Assembly (NCBI RefSeq): GCF_001296025.1
Contig: NZ_LJHV01000015.1
Location: forward strand, 1 to 39,345
DNA: 39,345 bases
Direction of reading: 5' to 3'
Source: Porphyrobacter sp. AAP60
GTDB lineage: Bacteria; Pseudomonadota; Alphaproteobacteria; Sphingomonadales; Sphingomonadaceae
Shown here: positions 24,559-32,605 of the stretch, piece by piece
Layout of the letters: each line of letters starts with the position of its first letter
Numbering within the stretch: the stretch's first letter is position 1
The notes under the pieces: generated by a model
Told to the model about the DNA's origin: nothing
The model's input: only the letters and a program-made list of their open reading frames with translations
Databases searched by the model: none
Position numbers and translations under genes: made by a program

Positions 24559-27021
24559 TCAGAAATCAAACCGCACCGAAGCCATCACCGTGCGTCCGGC
24601 GATCGAGCGCGCGCGCACGATGCCGTTGCCGGGGATCGAACCTTCTTCCGCCTCGGTAAAACCGGTCACGTTGAACAGGTTCTGCGCGTTCAGGCCCAGT
24701 TCGATCCGGTCAATCGGGCGCACCGCAAGGAAGGCGTTGACCTGCGTGAAGCCGGGCAGCACCAGATCATTATTGTCCTGCGTGAAGCTGTCGGTGGTGC
24801 CGATCACGTTCGCGCCCAGCGTGAACATGTCGCTGCTGTACTGCGCGGTTGCCTGATAGACGAGATCGGCCTGACGGCGCGGCTTGTTGCCGATGGTGGC
24901 AAGGTTCAGCGCGTCCTTGATTTCGGCATCGGTCCAGGTTGCCCCTGCCGAAAGCGTGAACGGGCCGGTGCGGTATGCGCCTTCCAGTTCGATCCCGAAG
25001 GCTTCGAATTCCGTATCGAACAGCACCAGCGGGGCGATGTCGACATTGGTTTCCGCCGTCTTGGCAAAGAAGCCGGTGGCAAACAGCGATACGCCATTGG
25101 CCTGATACTTCAGACCCGCTTCCAGCTGGTCGACCGTGGCAACCACGCCCGCATCGCCGCCCGGCAAGCCGCCATCCACAGTGCTGACCGCAGGCGAGAA
25201 CAGGCTGCGATCCGCTGTGTGGCGGCCGCCCTCGCTGTAACGGGCGAAGATGCCCAGATCATCGGTCAGCAGGTAGTTCGCACCCAGCGAGAAGCTGAAA
25301 TAGTCGAAGTCGTAATTCACGGGCCGCGCATTGCCGAGCGGCAGCACAGCGGTTTGCGCTTCGGCCGGGCTGATGGTGCCGTTGCGATCAATATCGACCG
25401 CCGCGATCCCGGCGCCAAAGCCGGTGTCCGATCCGGTGATCGTGCCGCTGGCATCGCCGTAATCATAGCGGATGCTGGCATCCAGCGTCAGACGATCCAG
25501 TTCCAGCGAAAGCGAGGCGAAGGGCGCATAGGTGCTGTAATCGACATCATAGTTCCGGCGGCAGCAATTGCCGAAGAAGCTGGCGCCGAAACCGACCGTG
25601 CCGTTCTGCGTGACAAGGTTGCCGCCTGCATCGCGGATATCGACCAGCACCGCCTGCCCGTCACCCTGCACCGTCTGCACATGGCTGGTCCACAGCCAAT
25701 CGGTGTTGATCGACTGGCGCGACAGGTAGAAACCGGTGGTGAAGTTGGCCGTGCCGCCGCCGATGTCGAAGGCCTTGTTGATGCGGAAATCATTGGTGAC
25801 GTTGTCGAGGCTGTTGAGGCGCACGTTGAACACCACGACATTGGCCAGCAAGCCGTTGCCGCCGATGGTGGCCGGGCTGGCGACCGAACCCGCGTTGGGC
25901 CCGGTGGCAAACACGATGCTTGATCCCGCGCCGCCGATGTCGTTGGCGATGCCCTGCGCCGCGCCTGCGCCTGCCGGGAAGGGCGACTGGAAGCTGCCCG
26001 AATTATCGGCGAAGCGGAACCGGTTGGTCAGCGTCCACCCGCTGCCCACGTCGATCTCGCTTTCGATCCCGAAGGCGAGGCTCTTGACGCTGAGGCCGTC
26101 GCGGAAATCATAGCTGGCCGGGTTGTTACCGCCATCCAGCGACACTGCCGGGGTGAGGAACGGGCTGTAAAGCGAATCTCTGCGCGGATCGAACCCGGCA
26201 ATCGCCTGATAATCGGGATTGCCGCCCGTGCCGCCCACCCGCACCGGCTGGGGCAGGATGGTGGGGGTTTTATCGTCGAGATACTTGGCGCTGAAACGCA
26301 CGTATCCGCCGTCGAATTCCTTGGTGATGTTGGCCTTGATCTGGCCGCCGTCATAGCCGTTATAGCCGATATCGCGCGGGCCTTCGCCGGTGCGGTAGAA
26401 GCCGCCGACGTGGAAATAGAGATCATCGGCCAGCGGAGCGCCGTAATCGAAATCAAGCCGGTAGGTTTCGAAATCGAGGCCGACGCTGCCCTGGATCGCG
26501 CCGCCTTCTTCCTTGCCGGTCTTGGAAATGAAGTTGATCACTGCACCCGGCGCATTCGACGCGAAGGTGGAGGCCGAGCCGCCGCGCACCGCTTCGACGC
26601 GGGCGACAGAGCGGTCAGCGCGCAGGAAATTATCGGCATTGCCGAACACGATGTCGCCGAACTCTAGGATCGGCAGGCCATCTTCCTGCAACTGGATATA
26701 GCGTGCGCCGCCGGTTGAAACGGGGATACCGCGCACCGCGATGTTGGCGTTGCCTTCGCCGCCCGATGCTTCCGAACGGATGCCGGGGATCTGACGGATC
26801 AGGTCAGCCGATGACGGGGAGGCAAGGTTGGCAATGGTGTCTGCACCGATGGTGCTGACCGAGACCGAGCTTTCGATCCGGTTCTGCCCGCGGGCGACAG
26901 CGGTGACGATGATTTCATTGCCTTCGACACCAGCAGCGGAATCGGCATCATCCTGTGCCAAAGCCGGGCTGATCAGGCCGCACACGGCGGCGCTTGCGCA
27001 AAGCGCGGTACGCAGTTTCAT
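24559..27021 (-). CDS. TonB-dependent outer-membrane receptor, probably for sucrose or related saccharides
   Basis: The 820-residue receptor has a signal peptide (MKLRTALCASAAVCG..., cleavage about ALA/QD), a TonB box-like EIIVTA, a plug domain (about 45-165, with IPGIRSEASGGEGNANIAVRG) and a 22-strand-type barrel ending in the aromatic VRFDF. GAGGGAGAA precedes the ATG. Its place in a cluster with a sugar symporter, GH68, fructokinase and a LacI regulator parallels the sux locus of Xanthomonas, where SuxA imports sucrose. The substrate is thus inferred from context. Two LacI-type operators lie just upstream in the shared divergent promoter region. Confidence 0.93.
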   Translation of the reverse strand: MKLRTALCASAAVCGLISPALAQDDADSAAGVEGNEIIVTAVARGQNRIESSVSVSTIGADTIANLASPSSADLIRQIPGIRSEASGGEGNANIAVRGIPVSTGGARYIQLQEDGLPILEFGDIVFGNADNFLRADRSVARVEAVRGGSASTFASNAPGAVINFISKTGKEEGGAIQGSVGLDFETYRLDFDYGAPLADDLYFHVGGFYRTGEGPRDIGYNGYDGGQIKANITKEFDGGYVRFSAKYLDDKTPTILPQPVRVGGTGGNPDYQAIAGFDPRRDSLYSPFLTPAVSLDGGNNPASYDFRDGLSVKSLAFGIESEIDVGSGWTLTNRFRFADNSGSFQSPFPAGAGAAQGIANDIGGAGSSIVFATGPNAGSVASPATIGGNGLLANVVVFNVRLNSLDNVTNDFRINKAFDIGGGTANFTTGFYLSRQSINTDWLWTSHVQTVQGDGQAVLVDIRDAGGNLVTQNGTVGFGASFFGNCCRRNYDVDYSTYAPFASLSLELDRLTLDASIRYDYGDASGTITGSDTGFGAGIAAVDIDRNGTISPAEAQTAVLPLGNARPVNYDFDYFSFSLGANYLLTDDLGIFARYSEGGRHTADRSLFSPAVSTVDGGLPGGDAGVVATVDQLEAGLKYQANGVSLFATGFFAKTAETNVDIAPLVLFDTEFEAFGIELEGAYRTGPFTLSAGATWTDAEIKDALNLATIGNKPRRQADLVYQATAQYSSDMFTLGANVIGTTDSFTQDNNDLVLPGFTQVNAFLAVRPIDRIELGLNAQNLFNVTGFTEAEEGSIPGNGIVRARSIAGRTVMASVRFDF

Positions 27022-27082
27022 GGTAATTCTCCCTCTCGGACTCGCGCTTCTCTGGCGACGACGAAGTAAGGCCTAACTATTC

Positions 27083-27096
27083 TGCAAACGTTTGCA
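27083..27096. promoter_or_regulatory. LacI-type operator O1, perfect palindrome
   Basis: TGCAAACGTTTGCA is a perfect 14-bp palindrome with the central CG of LacI/GalR operators. It lies between the divergent TonB receptor and transporter genes, 62 nt before the receptor start. The likely binder is the LacI protein at 28536. Confidence 0.8.
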
Positions 27097-27105
27097 ACCG
27101 GAATC

Positions 27106-27121
27106 TTGCAATCGTTTGCAA
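27106..27121. promoter_or_regulatory. LacI-type operator O2, near-palindrome
   Basis: TTGCAATCGTTTGCAA matches its own reverse complement in 7 of 8 pairs. Its centre is 24 bp from that of O1, so the two sites lie a little over two helical turns apart and could be bound together. It is the nearer site to the transporter gene. Confidence 0.75.
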
Positions 27122-27198
27122 TTGACCACGTTTCATGTAACTTCCATGCAACAGCACGGCGCAGACACGAGCTGACACGAGGATGGGGACAGGCGCAA

Positions 27199-28527
27199 AT
27201 GACGGAAAAGCCGCGGCTTTCGCTGCTCAGAATCATCGAAATGAACATCGGCTTTTTCGGCCTGCAATTCAGTTTCGGGCTGCAGCAGGCCAACATGGGG
27301 CCGATCTACGGCTTTCTGGGCGCGGACGAGGCGACCATGCCGCTATTGTGGCTGGCAGGCCCGATGACCGGCCTGATCATCCAGCCGATTGTCGGCGCGA
27401 TGAGCGATCGCACCAATACAAGGATGGGCCGCCGCACGCCGTATTTCCTGATCGGTGCGATCATCTGCACTCTTTCGCTGTTCGCCATGCCCTATTCCAG
27501 CACGCTGTGGATGGCCGCCAGTCTGCTGTGGATCCTTGATGCAGGCAACAACATCACGATGGAGCCATACCGCGCCTATGTGGCAGACCGGCTGGCAGCC
27601 AACCAGCGATCGGTCGGGTTCCTGACGCAGAGCGCCTTTACCGGCCTTGCGCAGACGCTGTCCTATCTTGCCCCGTCGCTGCTGACCGCCTTTGTCGCTC
27701 GCGATGTGCTGGATGCCAATGGCATTCCGGTGATTGTGCGGATTGCCTTCATCATCGGGGCCATCCTTTCGATCTCGACCATAGTATGGTCGGTACTGCG
27801 CGTGCCCGAACTGCCGCTGACGGCGGACGAACAGGCCGAACTGGAGGCAAAGCCGCTGACCGTGCGCGCCACCTTTGCCGAAATCGCCGATGCGATCCGC
27901 GAAATGCCGCGCCCGATGCGCCAGTTGGCAGGGGCGATGCTGTGCCAGTGGTATGCGATGTTTGCTTACTGGCAATACATCACCTTTGCCGTGGGCCGCA
28001 GCATCTATGACACCAGTGATCCGGCCAGCAGCGCCTTCCGCGAAGCAACCCTGACCACCCAGCAGGCGGGCGCGCTGTACAACTTCATCGCCTTTGCCGG
28101 AGCATTGACGCTGATCCCGGTGGTGTCCCGCTTCGGTGCGCGCCATGTCCACGCGGCGTGTCTTGCCGCTTCGGGCGCGGCGATGCTGTTGATCCCCGGT
28201 GCCAGTACGCCTGCCGCGCTGTTCGTGCTGATGCTGGGTATCGGCATCGGCTGGGCGGGGATGATGGGCAACACCTATGTCATGCTGGCAGATTGCATCC
28301 CGCCGCAGCGTAACGGCATCTACATGGGCATTTTCAACCTGTTCATCGTGATACCGATGCTGATCCAGACGCTCACCATGCCGCTGATCTATCGCCCGCT
28401 GCTGGGCGGCGATCCGCGCAATGTGCTGCTGCTGGGCGGTGTCTTGATGCTGGTGGGCGCAGTGGCTACGCTGCTGGTGGACGCCGGCCACCGCAAACCG
28501 CGGGAACAAGGCCTGGCGACAAGCTGA
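27199..28527 (+). CDS. Sucrose-type MFS/GPH symporter (SUT/SuxC-like)
   Basis: The 442-residue protein has about 12 membrane segments and features of glycoside-pentoside-hexuronide/sucrose symporters: FGLQQANMGPIYGFLGA near the N-terminus, SDRTNTRMGRRTPYFLIGA in the first cytoplasmic loop, and DAGNNITMEPYRAYVAD. It probably imports sucrose with protons after passage through the TonB receptor. The ATG at 27199 (MTEKPRL) is preferred because the frame upstream runs through operator O2. It is followed by its LacI gene after 8 nt. Confidence 0.9.
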   Translation: MTEKPRLSLLRIIEMNIGFFGLQFSFGLQQANMGPIYGFLGADEATMPLLWLAGPMTGLIIQPIVGAMSDRTNTRMGRRTPYFLIGAIICTLSLFAMPYSSTLWMAASLLWILDAGNNITMEPYRAYVADRLAANQRSVGFLTQSAFTGLAQTLSYLAPSLLTAFVARDVLDANGIPVIVRIAFIIGAILSISTIVWSVLRVPELPLTADEQAELEAKPLTVRATFAEIADAIREMPRPMRQLAGAMLCQWYAMFAYWQYITFAVGRSIYDTSDPASSAFREATLTTQQAGALYNFIAFAGALTLIPVVSRFGARHVHAACLAASGAAMLLIPGASTPAALFVLMLGIGIGWAGMMGNTYVMLADCIPPQRNGIYMGIFNLFIVIPMLIQTLTMPLIYRPLLGGDPRNVLLLGGVLMLVGAVATLLVDAGHRKPREQGLATS

Positions 28528-28535
28528 GGACAGAC

Positions 28536-29558
28536 ATGCCGGACCGGGATACCAAGGGCGCAGTGCGCAACATCACCGATCTGGCGCGACTGGCAGGCGT
28601 ATCGCCCGGCACGGTCAGCCGGGCGCTGGCAGGCAAAAGCCTCGTCAACGCCAAGACCCGCGAAAAGATCGAGGCGATTGCCCGCGAACACGGCTTTCGC
28701 CCCAACCAGATGGCCAGCGGATTGCGCCGCCAGAAAACCGGCGTGATCGGCGTGGTCATCCCGCTGGGCCATGACACCCGCCAGCAGATTTCCGACAGCT
28801 TCTTCATGACGCTGCTCGGTTTTCTGGCGGACGAACTGACCCGCGAGGGGTATGACCTGATGCTGCGCCGCGTGGTGCCGGAAACCGATCCCGACTGGCT
28901 CGACCGGTTCATCGGATCGGGCATGATCGACGGCGTGATCGTGATCGGCCAGTCCGACCAGTTCGACCGGATCGAGGATATCGCCGATGGTTATGGCCCG
29001 ATGGTGGTGTGGGGCAACCACACCGAAGGCCAGCTGCATTGCGTGGTCGGCACGGATAACCGCCTTGGCGGCAGGCAGGCGGCCGAACGCCTGATCGCTG
29101 CCGGGGCAAAGCAACTCGCCTTTCTGGGCGATACCACCGCGATCGAATTTGCCGCGCGCTTTGCCGGTGCCAACGATGTGGTGCGCCGCATGGGTCTGCC
29201 GTCGATGATCGAACTGCCGACGCACCTTTCGCCCGAGCGCGCGGGTGAGGAAATCGCTGACCACTTGGTCGCGCATGGCGATGATATCGACGGAATCTTC
29301 GCCGCCACCGATACCCTCGCGGCGCTGGCGCTGACGGCATTGCGCGAACGCGGCGTCGCGGTTCCGGGCGATATCAGGCTGGTCGGTTTCGACGATCTAC
29401 CCATCGCCCGCCAGACCGTGCCGCCGCTTACCACCGTGCGGCAGGATATTGCGGCAGGCGCGCGCGGGCTGGTCGATCTGCTGCTGCGGCGGTTGGCGGG
29501 CGACAAGACCGAAAGCCTTGTCCTCCCTCCCGAACTGGTGATCCGCGAAACCGCGTGA
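28536..29558 (+). CDS. LacI-family repressor of the sucrose locus (SuxR-like)
   Basis: The 340-residue protein has a LacI helix-turn-helix (ITDLARLAGVSPGTVSRALAG, about residues 13-33), a hinge (PNQMASGLRRQKT) and an effector-binding domain ending with LVGFDDLPIARQTVPPLTTV. It is transcribed with the transporter, 8 nt downstream of its stop, with GAGGA before the ATG. It very likely binds the two TGCAAACG-type palindromes between transporter and receptor. The inducer is probably sucrose or fructose (inference). Confidence 0.92.
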   Translation: MPDRDTKGAVRNITDLARLAGVSPGTVSRALAGKSLVNAKTREKIEAIAREHGFRPNQMASGLRRQKTGVIGVVIPLGHDTRQQISDSFFMTLLGFLADELTREGYDLMLRRVVPETDPDWLDRFIGSGMIDGVIVIGQSDQFDRIEDIADGYGPMVVWGNHTEGQLHCVVGTDNRLGGRQAAERLIAAGAKQLAFLGDTTAIEFAARFAGANDVVRRMGLPSMIELPTHLSPERAGEEIADHLVAHGDDIDGIFAATDTLAALALTALRERGVAVPGDIRLVGFDDLPIARQTVPPLTTVRQDIAAGARGLVDLLLRRLAGDKTESLVLPPELVIRETA

Positions 29559-29598
29559 CCGGCAGCCTCTCCCGCAGACTAGTTGTCCTTTAACCATA

Positions 29599-29628
29599 TT
29601 GCGCTAGTTTCCGGCCCGTTGGCATAAT
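29599..29628 (+). promoter_or_regulatory. Possible promoter of the ThiF/nitroreductase cluster
   Basis: TTGCGC and CATAAT are separated by 18 nt just upstream of the first gene of the cluster. CATAAT lies within the palindrome GGCATAATGCC (29621-29631). The match to a vegetative promoter is only moderate. The 88-nt gap after the LacI gene is the only place upstream for a promoter of this five-gene unit. Confidence 0.3.
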
Positions 29629-29646
29629 GCCGGTGGGGTCGCATTC

Positions 29647-30588
29647 GTGTTTCATGTCTTCAAGGCGATGGCTGGTGACACGCTTTCGGTGCGCTTCAAC
29701 GCGAGCCGCGATTACCGCGTGTGGATTGTCGAACGCCCCGGCGCGACTTTGCCTGTCGATGCGCTGGCGACCCTCAAACAGCAATGCGAAGCCGTGGTGC
29801 GCGCCTGCCTTGGCGGAGAGATGCTCGATTATGGGTTGTTCGCCGCTGACGGCGCGGCGTGGGAACGCAGTGTCATCACGCTTGTCACCCGCACCGCTGA
29901 TGGCCAGCCTGTCGCCTTCAACGCCATGCCGTTGCTCGATGTGATCCGCGCAGGCGAGCGGGAAGCCGTGCTGCATCTGGGCCTTGTGATGGTCAATCCG
30001 GGCGAGCGCAGCGGCGGCCTTAGCTGGATTCTCTACGGCCTGACCTGCTTTGCCCTGTTCCTGCGGCAGGGGATGCGTCCGTTGTGGATCAGCAGCGTCA
30101 CGCAGGTGCCCGCCGTGGTCGGCATGGTGGCGGAGACCTTCAGCAATATCTATCCTGCGCAGGGCGCAACCCCGCAATCCTTCACCCACCGGCACCTTGC
30201 GCACCAGATCATGCGCCAGCACCGCGCCGCCTTTGGTGTGGGGGAGGATGCGGGCTTCGATGCGGATCGCGGGGTGATCACCAACGCCTATACCGGCGGG
30301 TCGGACAACCTCAAAAAGACCTTCGATGTCGCGGCCAAGCACCGCCACGAGGCCTACAACGCCTTCTGCGAAACCCAGCTGGATTATGTGCGCGGCGATG
30401 ATGTGTTGCAGATCGGCGCGCTGGATCTTGCCGCCGGGGGCCGTTTCCTGTCGCGCAGTGTGCCGCGCAGTGCCTTGCCGCAGCTTGCGCTGCAGGGGGT
30501 GCTGCTGCTGACCGGCGCGCTGCTTGTTCCCATGATCCAGTGGCTCGATTCCACCCGCCCCTATGGCCGCCTGAGAGCGCGAACGTGA
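29647..30588 (+). CDS. Predicted GNAT-like acyltransferase of unknown substrate, first gene of the five-gene cluster
   Basis: I do not recognise a named family for this 313-residue protein. The segment LHLGLVMVNPGERSGGLSW (about 110-130) followed by a helix and RPLWISSVTQVPAVVGMV looks like the beta4, acyl-CoA loop, alpha3 and beta5 of a GNAT fold. The middle and C-terminal parts carry His- and Arg-rich stretches (FTHRHLAHQIMRQHRAAFG) and end with a hydrophobic segment (ALQGVLLLTGALLVPMIQWL). The proposed start is GTG at 29647 with GGTGGGG 8 nt upstream; an ATG at 29668 is an alternative. Its stop lies 8 nt before the ThiF start. A role in acylating a small molecule together with the following genes is inferred. 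Confidence 0.7.
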   Translation: MFHVFKAMAGDTLSVRFNASRDYRVWIVERPGATLPVDALATLKQQCEAVVRACLGGEMLDYGLFAADGAAWERSVITLVTRTADGQPVAFNAMPLLDVIRAGEREAVLHLGLVMVNPGERSGGLSWILYGLTCFALFLRQGMRPLWISSVTQVPAVVGMVAETFSNIYPAQGATPQSFTHRHLAHQIMRQHRAAFGVGEDAGFDADRGVITNAYTGGSDNLKKTFDVAAKHRHEAYNAFCETQLDYVRGDDVLQIGALDLAAGGRFLSRSVPRSALPQLALQGVLLLTGALLVPMIQWLDSTRPYGRLRART

Positions 30589-30596
30589 GGCCGCAG

Positions 30597-31472
30597 ATGA
30601 CTGCATTCACCTATGCCGAAATGACCACCCGCAACCGCGGCTTCGTGACCGAAGCGGAACAGGCGCGGCTGCGCGAAGCCTGCGCATTCATCCCCGGCGT
30701 CGGCGGCATGGGCGGCGCGGCTTTCATGGCGCTGGTGCGGGCGGGCGTGGGCCGCTTTGTCATCGCCGATATCGACGTGTTCGAGGTATCGAACCTCAAC
30801 CGCCAGCTGTTCGCCCGCGCCGATACCATTGGCGAATTGAAGGCCGAAGCCGCCGCAAGGCTGGCGCTGGAAATCAATCCCGAATTGCAGATCGAAGTGC
30901 TGGGCGCGGAGTGGACCGAGCGCCTGCCCGATATCCTCCCCCGCGCCGATATCGCGATCAACGGCACCGATGATGCGGCGGCGGGCGCTGAATATTACCG
31001 TCAGTGCCGCAGCCATGGCCGCACGCTGATTGATGCCTATGCCTCACCCCTGCCGTCTGTCACAGTGGTGCGCCCCCAAGATCCGCGGCTGGAGGAACGG
31101 CTGGCCTATCCCACCATCGGTGTGCCGTGGCAGGCCATCACCAAGGACATGGGCGTGGAGTGCCTGATGCGCGAGATCGAATATGTCCTCGTCCATTCCT
31201 CCAGCCACAAATATGTCGATCTGGATGTCGCGGGCGAGGTCGCTTCGGGCAAGCGGTCACGCTTCAGCTTTTCGACCATGGTGACGATGGCGGGCACGAT
31301 GATGGCGGAAGAAGCGATCCGGGTGATCCTGAACCGCCCCGGCGGCACCGATTATCGCGGCTATTTCTTCAACGCGCATGCGATGAAGGCCGAACGTCCG
31401 CTGCCCGCGCCTTTGGCGGCGGTGAAGCGGATGGTGGTGAAACGCTTCATGGCAAAGCTGCTGGCGGAATGA
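30597..31472 (+). CDS. ThiF/MoeB/E1-like adenylating protein
   Basis: The 291-residue protein has the E1-like core: the nucleotide loop GVGGMGG (34-40), DIDVFEVSNLNRQLF (58-72) holding the ATP-binding Asp and Arg, a conserved Lys in GELKAEAA (82), and NGTDD (122-126) for metal binding. E1-like enzymes adenylate a carboxyl group, often of a ubiquitin-like protein. No zinc CxxC pairs and no sulphur-carrier protein gene are present nearby; Cys189 could be a thioester site. Linkage to an Acg-type nitroreductase resembles the mycobacterial Rv1355c type, in which both domains are in one protein. GAGG lies 6 nt upstream of the ATG. The stop overlaps the next gene start (ATGA). Confidence 0.85.
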   Translation: MTAFTYAEMTTRNRGFVTEAEQARLREACAFIPGVGGMGGAAFMALVRAGVGRFVIADIDVFEVSNLNRQLFARADTIGELKAEAAARLALEINPELQIEVLGAEWTERLPDILPRADIAINGTDDAAAGAEYYRQCRSHGRTLIDAYASPLPSVTVVRPQDPRLEERLAYPTIGVPWQAITKDMGVECLMREIEYVLVHSSSHKYVDLDVAGEVASGKRSRFSFSTMVTMAGTMMAEEAIRVILNRPGGTDYRGYFFNAHAMKAERPLPAPLAAVKRMVVKRFMAKLLAE

Positions 31473-32605
31473 CCGCAATCGGCGCCTTGCTGACCGCGAT
31501 CGGCCTGCTCGCCGCGCTGGTGGCGCGGGCGGGCGTGGCGGCGGCAGCGCGCGGAGGCGGGGTGGCAGGGCACCTGCGGCGGTTGCTGACCCTGATCGCG
31601 CTGCTGCTGGGGCTGCGGCTGGCGCAGGTCGCCCTCCCCTCCCCCGTGATCGTCGCCTGCACCATGGTGGTCGCCGCCTGGCTGCCGCTTGCCACCTTGC
31701 GACTGGCCGAGGAGTTGGTGCGCCGTCACGCGGCCCGCTGGCTGAAGCTGGCGGCGCTGGCCGGAGCGATCGGATTTTCGGTGCTTTCGGTCACCTTCGG
31801 GCTGGTGTGGACCGGGCCTGCGGTCGTCGCGCTGGCGCTGTTTCAGGCGGTGGTGATGGCCGCAGTGCTGCTCCACCTTGTCAGCCAGCGCACCGCCGTT
31901 TCGCTCGCCGAGCGGCGGGCGGCAGATATGCTCGCCCTTGCCTTCGCGCTGGCCGTACCGCTGCTGGCAACGGATTTCGAACGGCTGTTCCCCGACCTCC
32001 CGTTCCGCGGCGGGCCGTTTGCCGCGCTGGTCTTCGTGCTTGCCTGTTCTCGGCTGGCGGGCGAGGCGAGCCGGCCTTTGCGGTTGCTGGGCGATCTGGC
32101 GATTGCAGCGGGCGCGGGCGGGATTGTGGCGCTGGGGGCATGGCTGGCCAGCGCGACCGCTCCCGTCGCCCTCGCCCTGACCGCAACCGCCACCGCTGCT
32201 GCCGCGCTGGCATTGCTGGCAGAACGCTTCGCCGATCCTGCCAGCCGCGATGAGGGCCTGCTGCCCCGCATCGCGAACGCCGCGCCGGATGAAGCCGCGA
32301 TCCTGGCCGCGCATCCCTTGCTGGCGAGCGGTATCCCCGTCACCGCCGCAGCCCTTGCCGATCTGCCCGATGATCTGATCGCAGCCCTCGCCGCCATGCC
32401 GGTCGTGTGTGCGGGCGAAGGCGGTATGAACGGCACGCTGACCGGCGCCGCGCACGAATTGCTGGGCCGCTACGGGGCGAGCCACCTGCTGCGTCTCTCC
32501 GCCAACCCGCCGCGCTTCCTTGCGGTGTCGGGCGGCGCGCTCGATACCGATCGCCTGACAGGCGAGCTTACCATCATCGCCCGGCTGCTGGAGCGTGCCG
32601 CATGA
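31469..32605 (+). CDS. Polytopic membrane protein of unknown family with a C-terminal soluble domain
   Basis: This 378-residue protein has about nine hydrophobic helices in its first 260 residues (for example around 2-22, 33-50, 52-70, 90-112 and 215-235), rich in Ala, Leu and Val, and a soluble tail of about 110 residues. I cannot assign it to a family. The tail contains GEGGMNGTLTGAAHELLGRYG and ends LTGELTIIARLLERAA. The start ATG at 31469 overlaps the ThiF stop and its stop overlaps the next start, both as ATGA. It could be a receptor, a transporter or a membrane enzyme for the product of the cluster; there is no sequence evidence to choose between these. Confidence 0.75.
   Translation: MTAIGALLTAIGLLAALVARAGVAAAARGGGVAGHLRRLLTLIALLLGLRLAQVALPSPVIVACTMVVAAWLPLATLRLAEELVRRHAARWLKLAALAGAIGFSVLSVTFGLVWTGPAVVALALFQAVVMAAVLLHLVSQRTAVSLAERRAADMLALAFALAVPLLATDFERLFPDLPFRGGPFAALVFVLACSRLAGEASRPLRLLGDLAIAAGAGGIVALGAWLASATAPVALALTATATAAAALALLAERFADPASRDEGLLPRIANAAPDEAAILAAHPLLASGIPVTAAALADLPDDLIAALAAMPVVCAGEGGMNGTLTGAAHELLGRYGASHLLRLSANPPRFLAVSGGALDTDRLTGELTIIARLLERAA

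Noticed and set aside
24439..25923. A 494-codon plus-strand frame opposite the TonB receptor
   Set aside because: It is an antisense shadow of the receptor, which has signal peptide, plug and barrel features.
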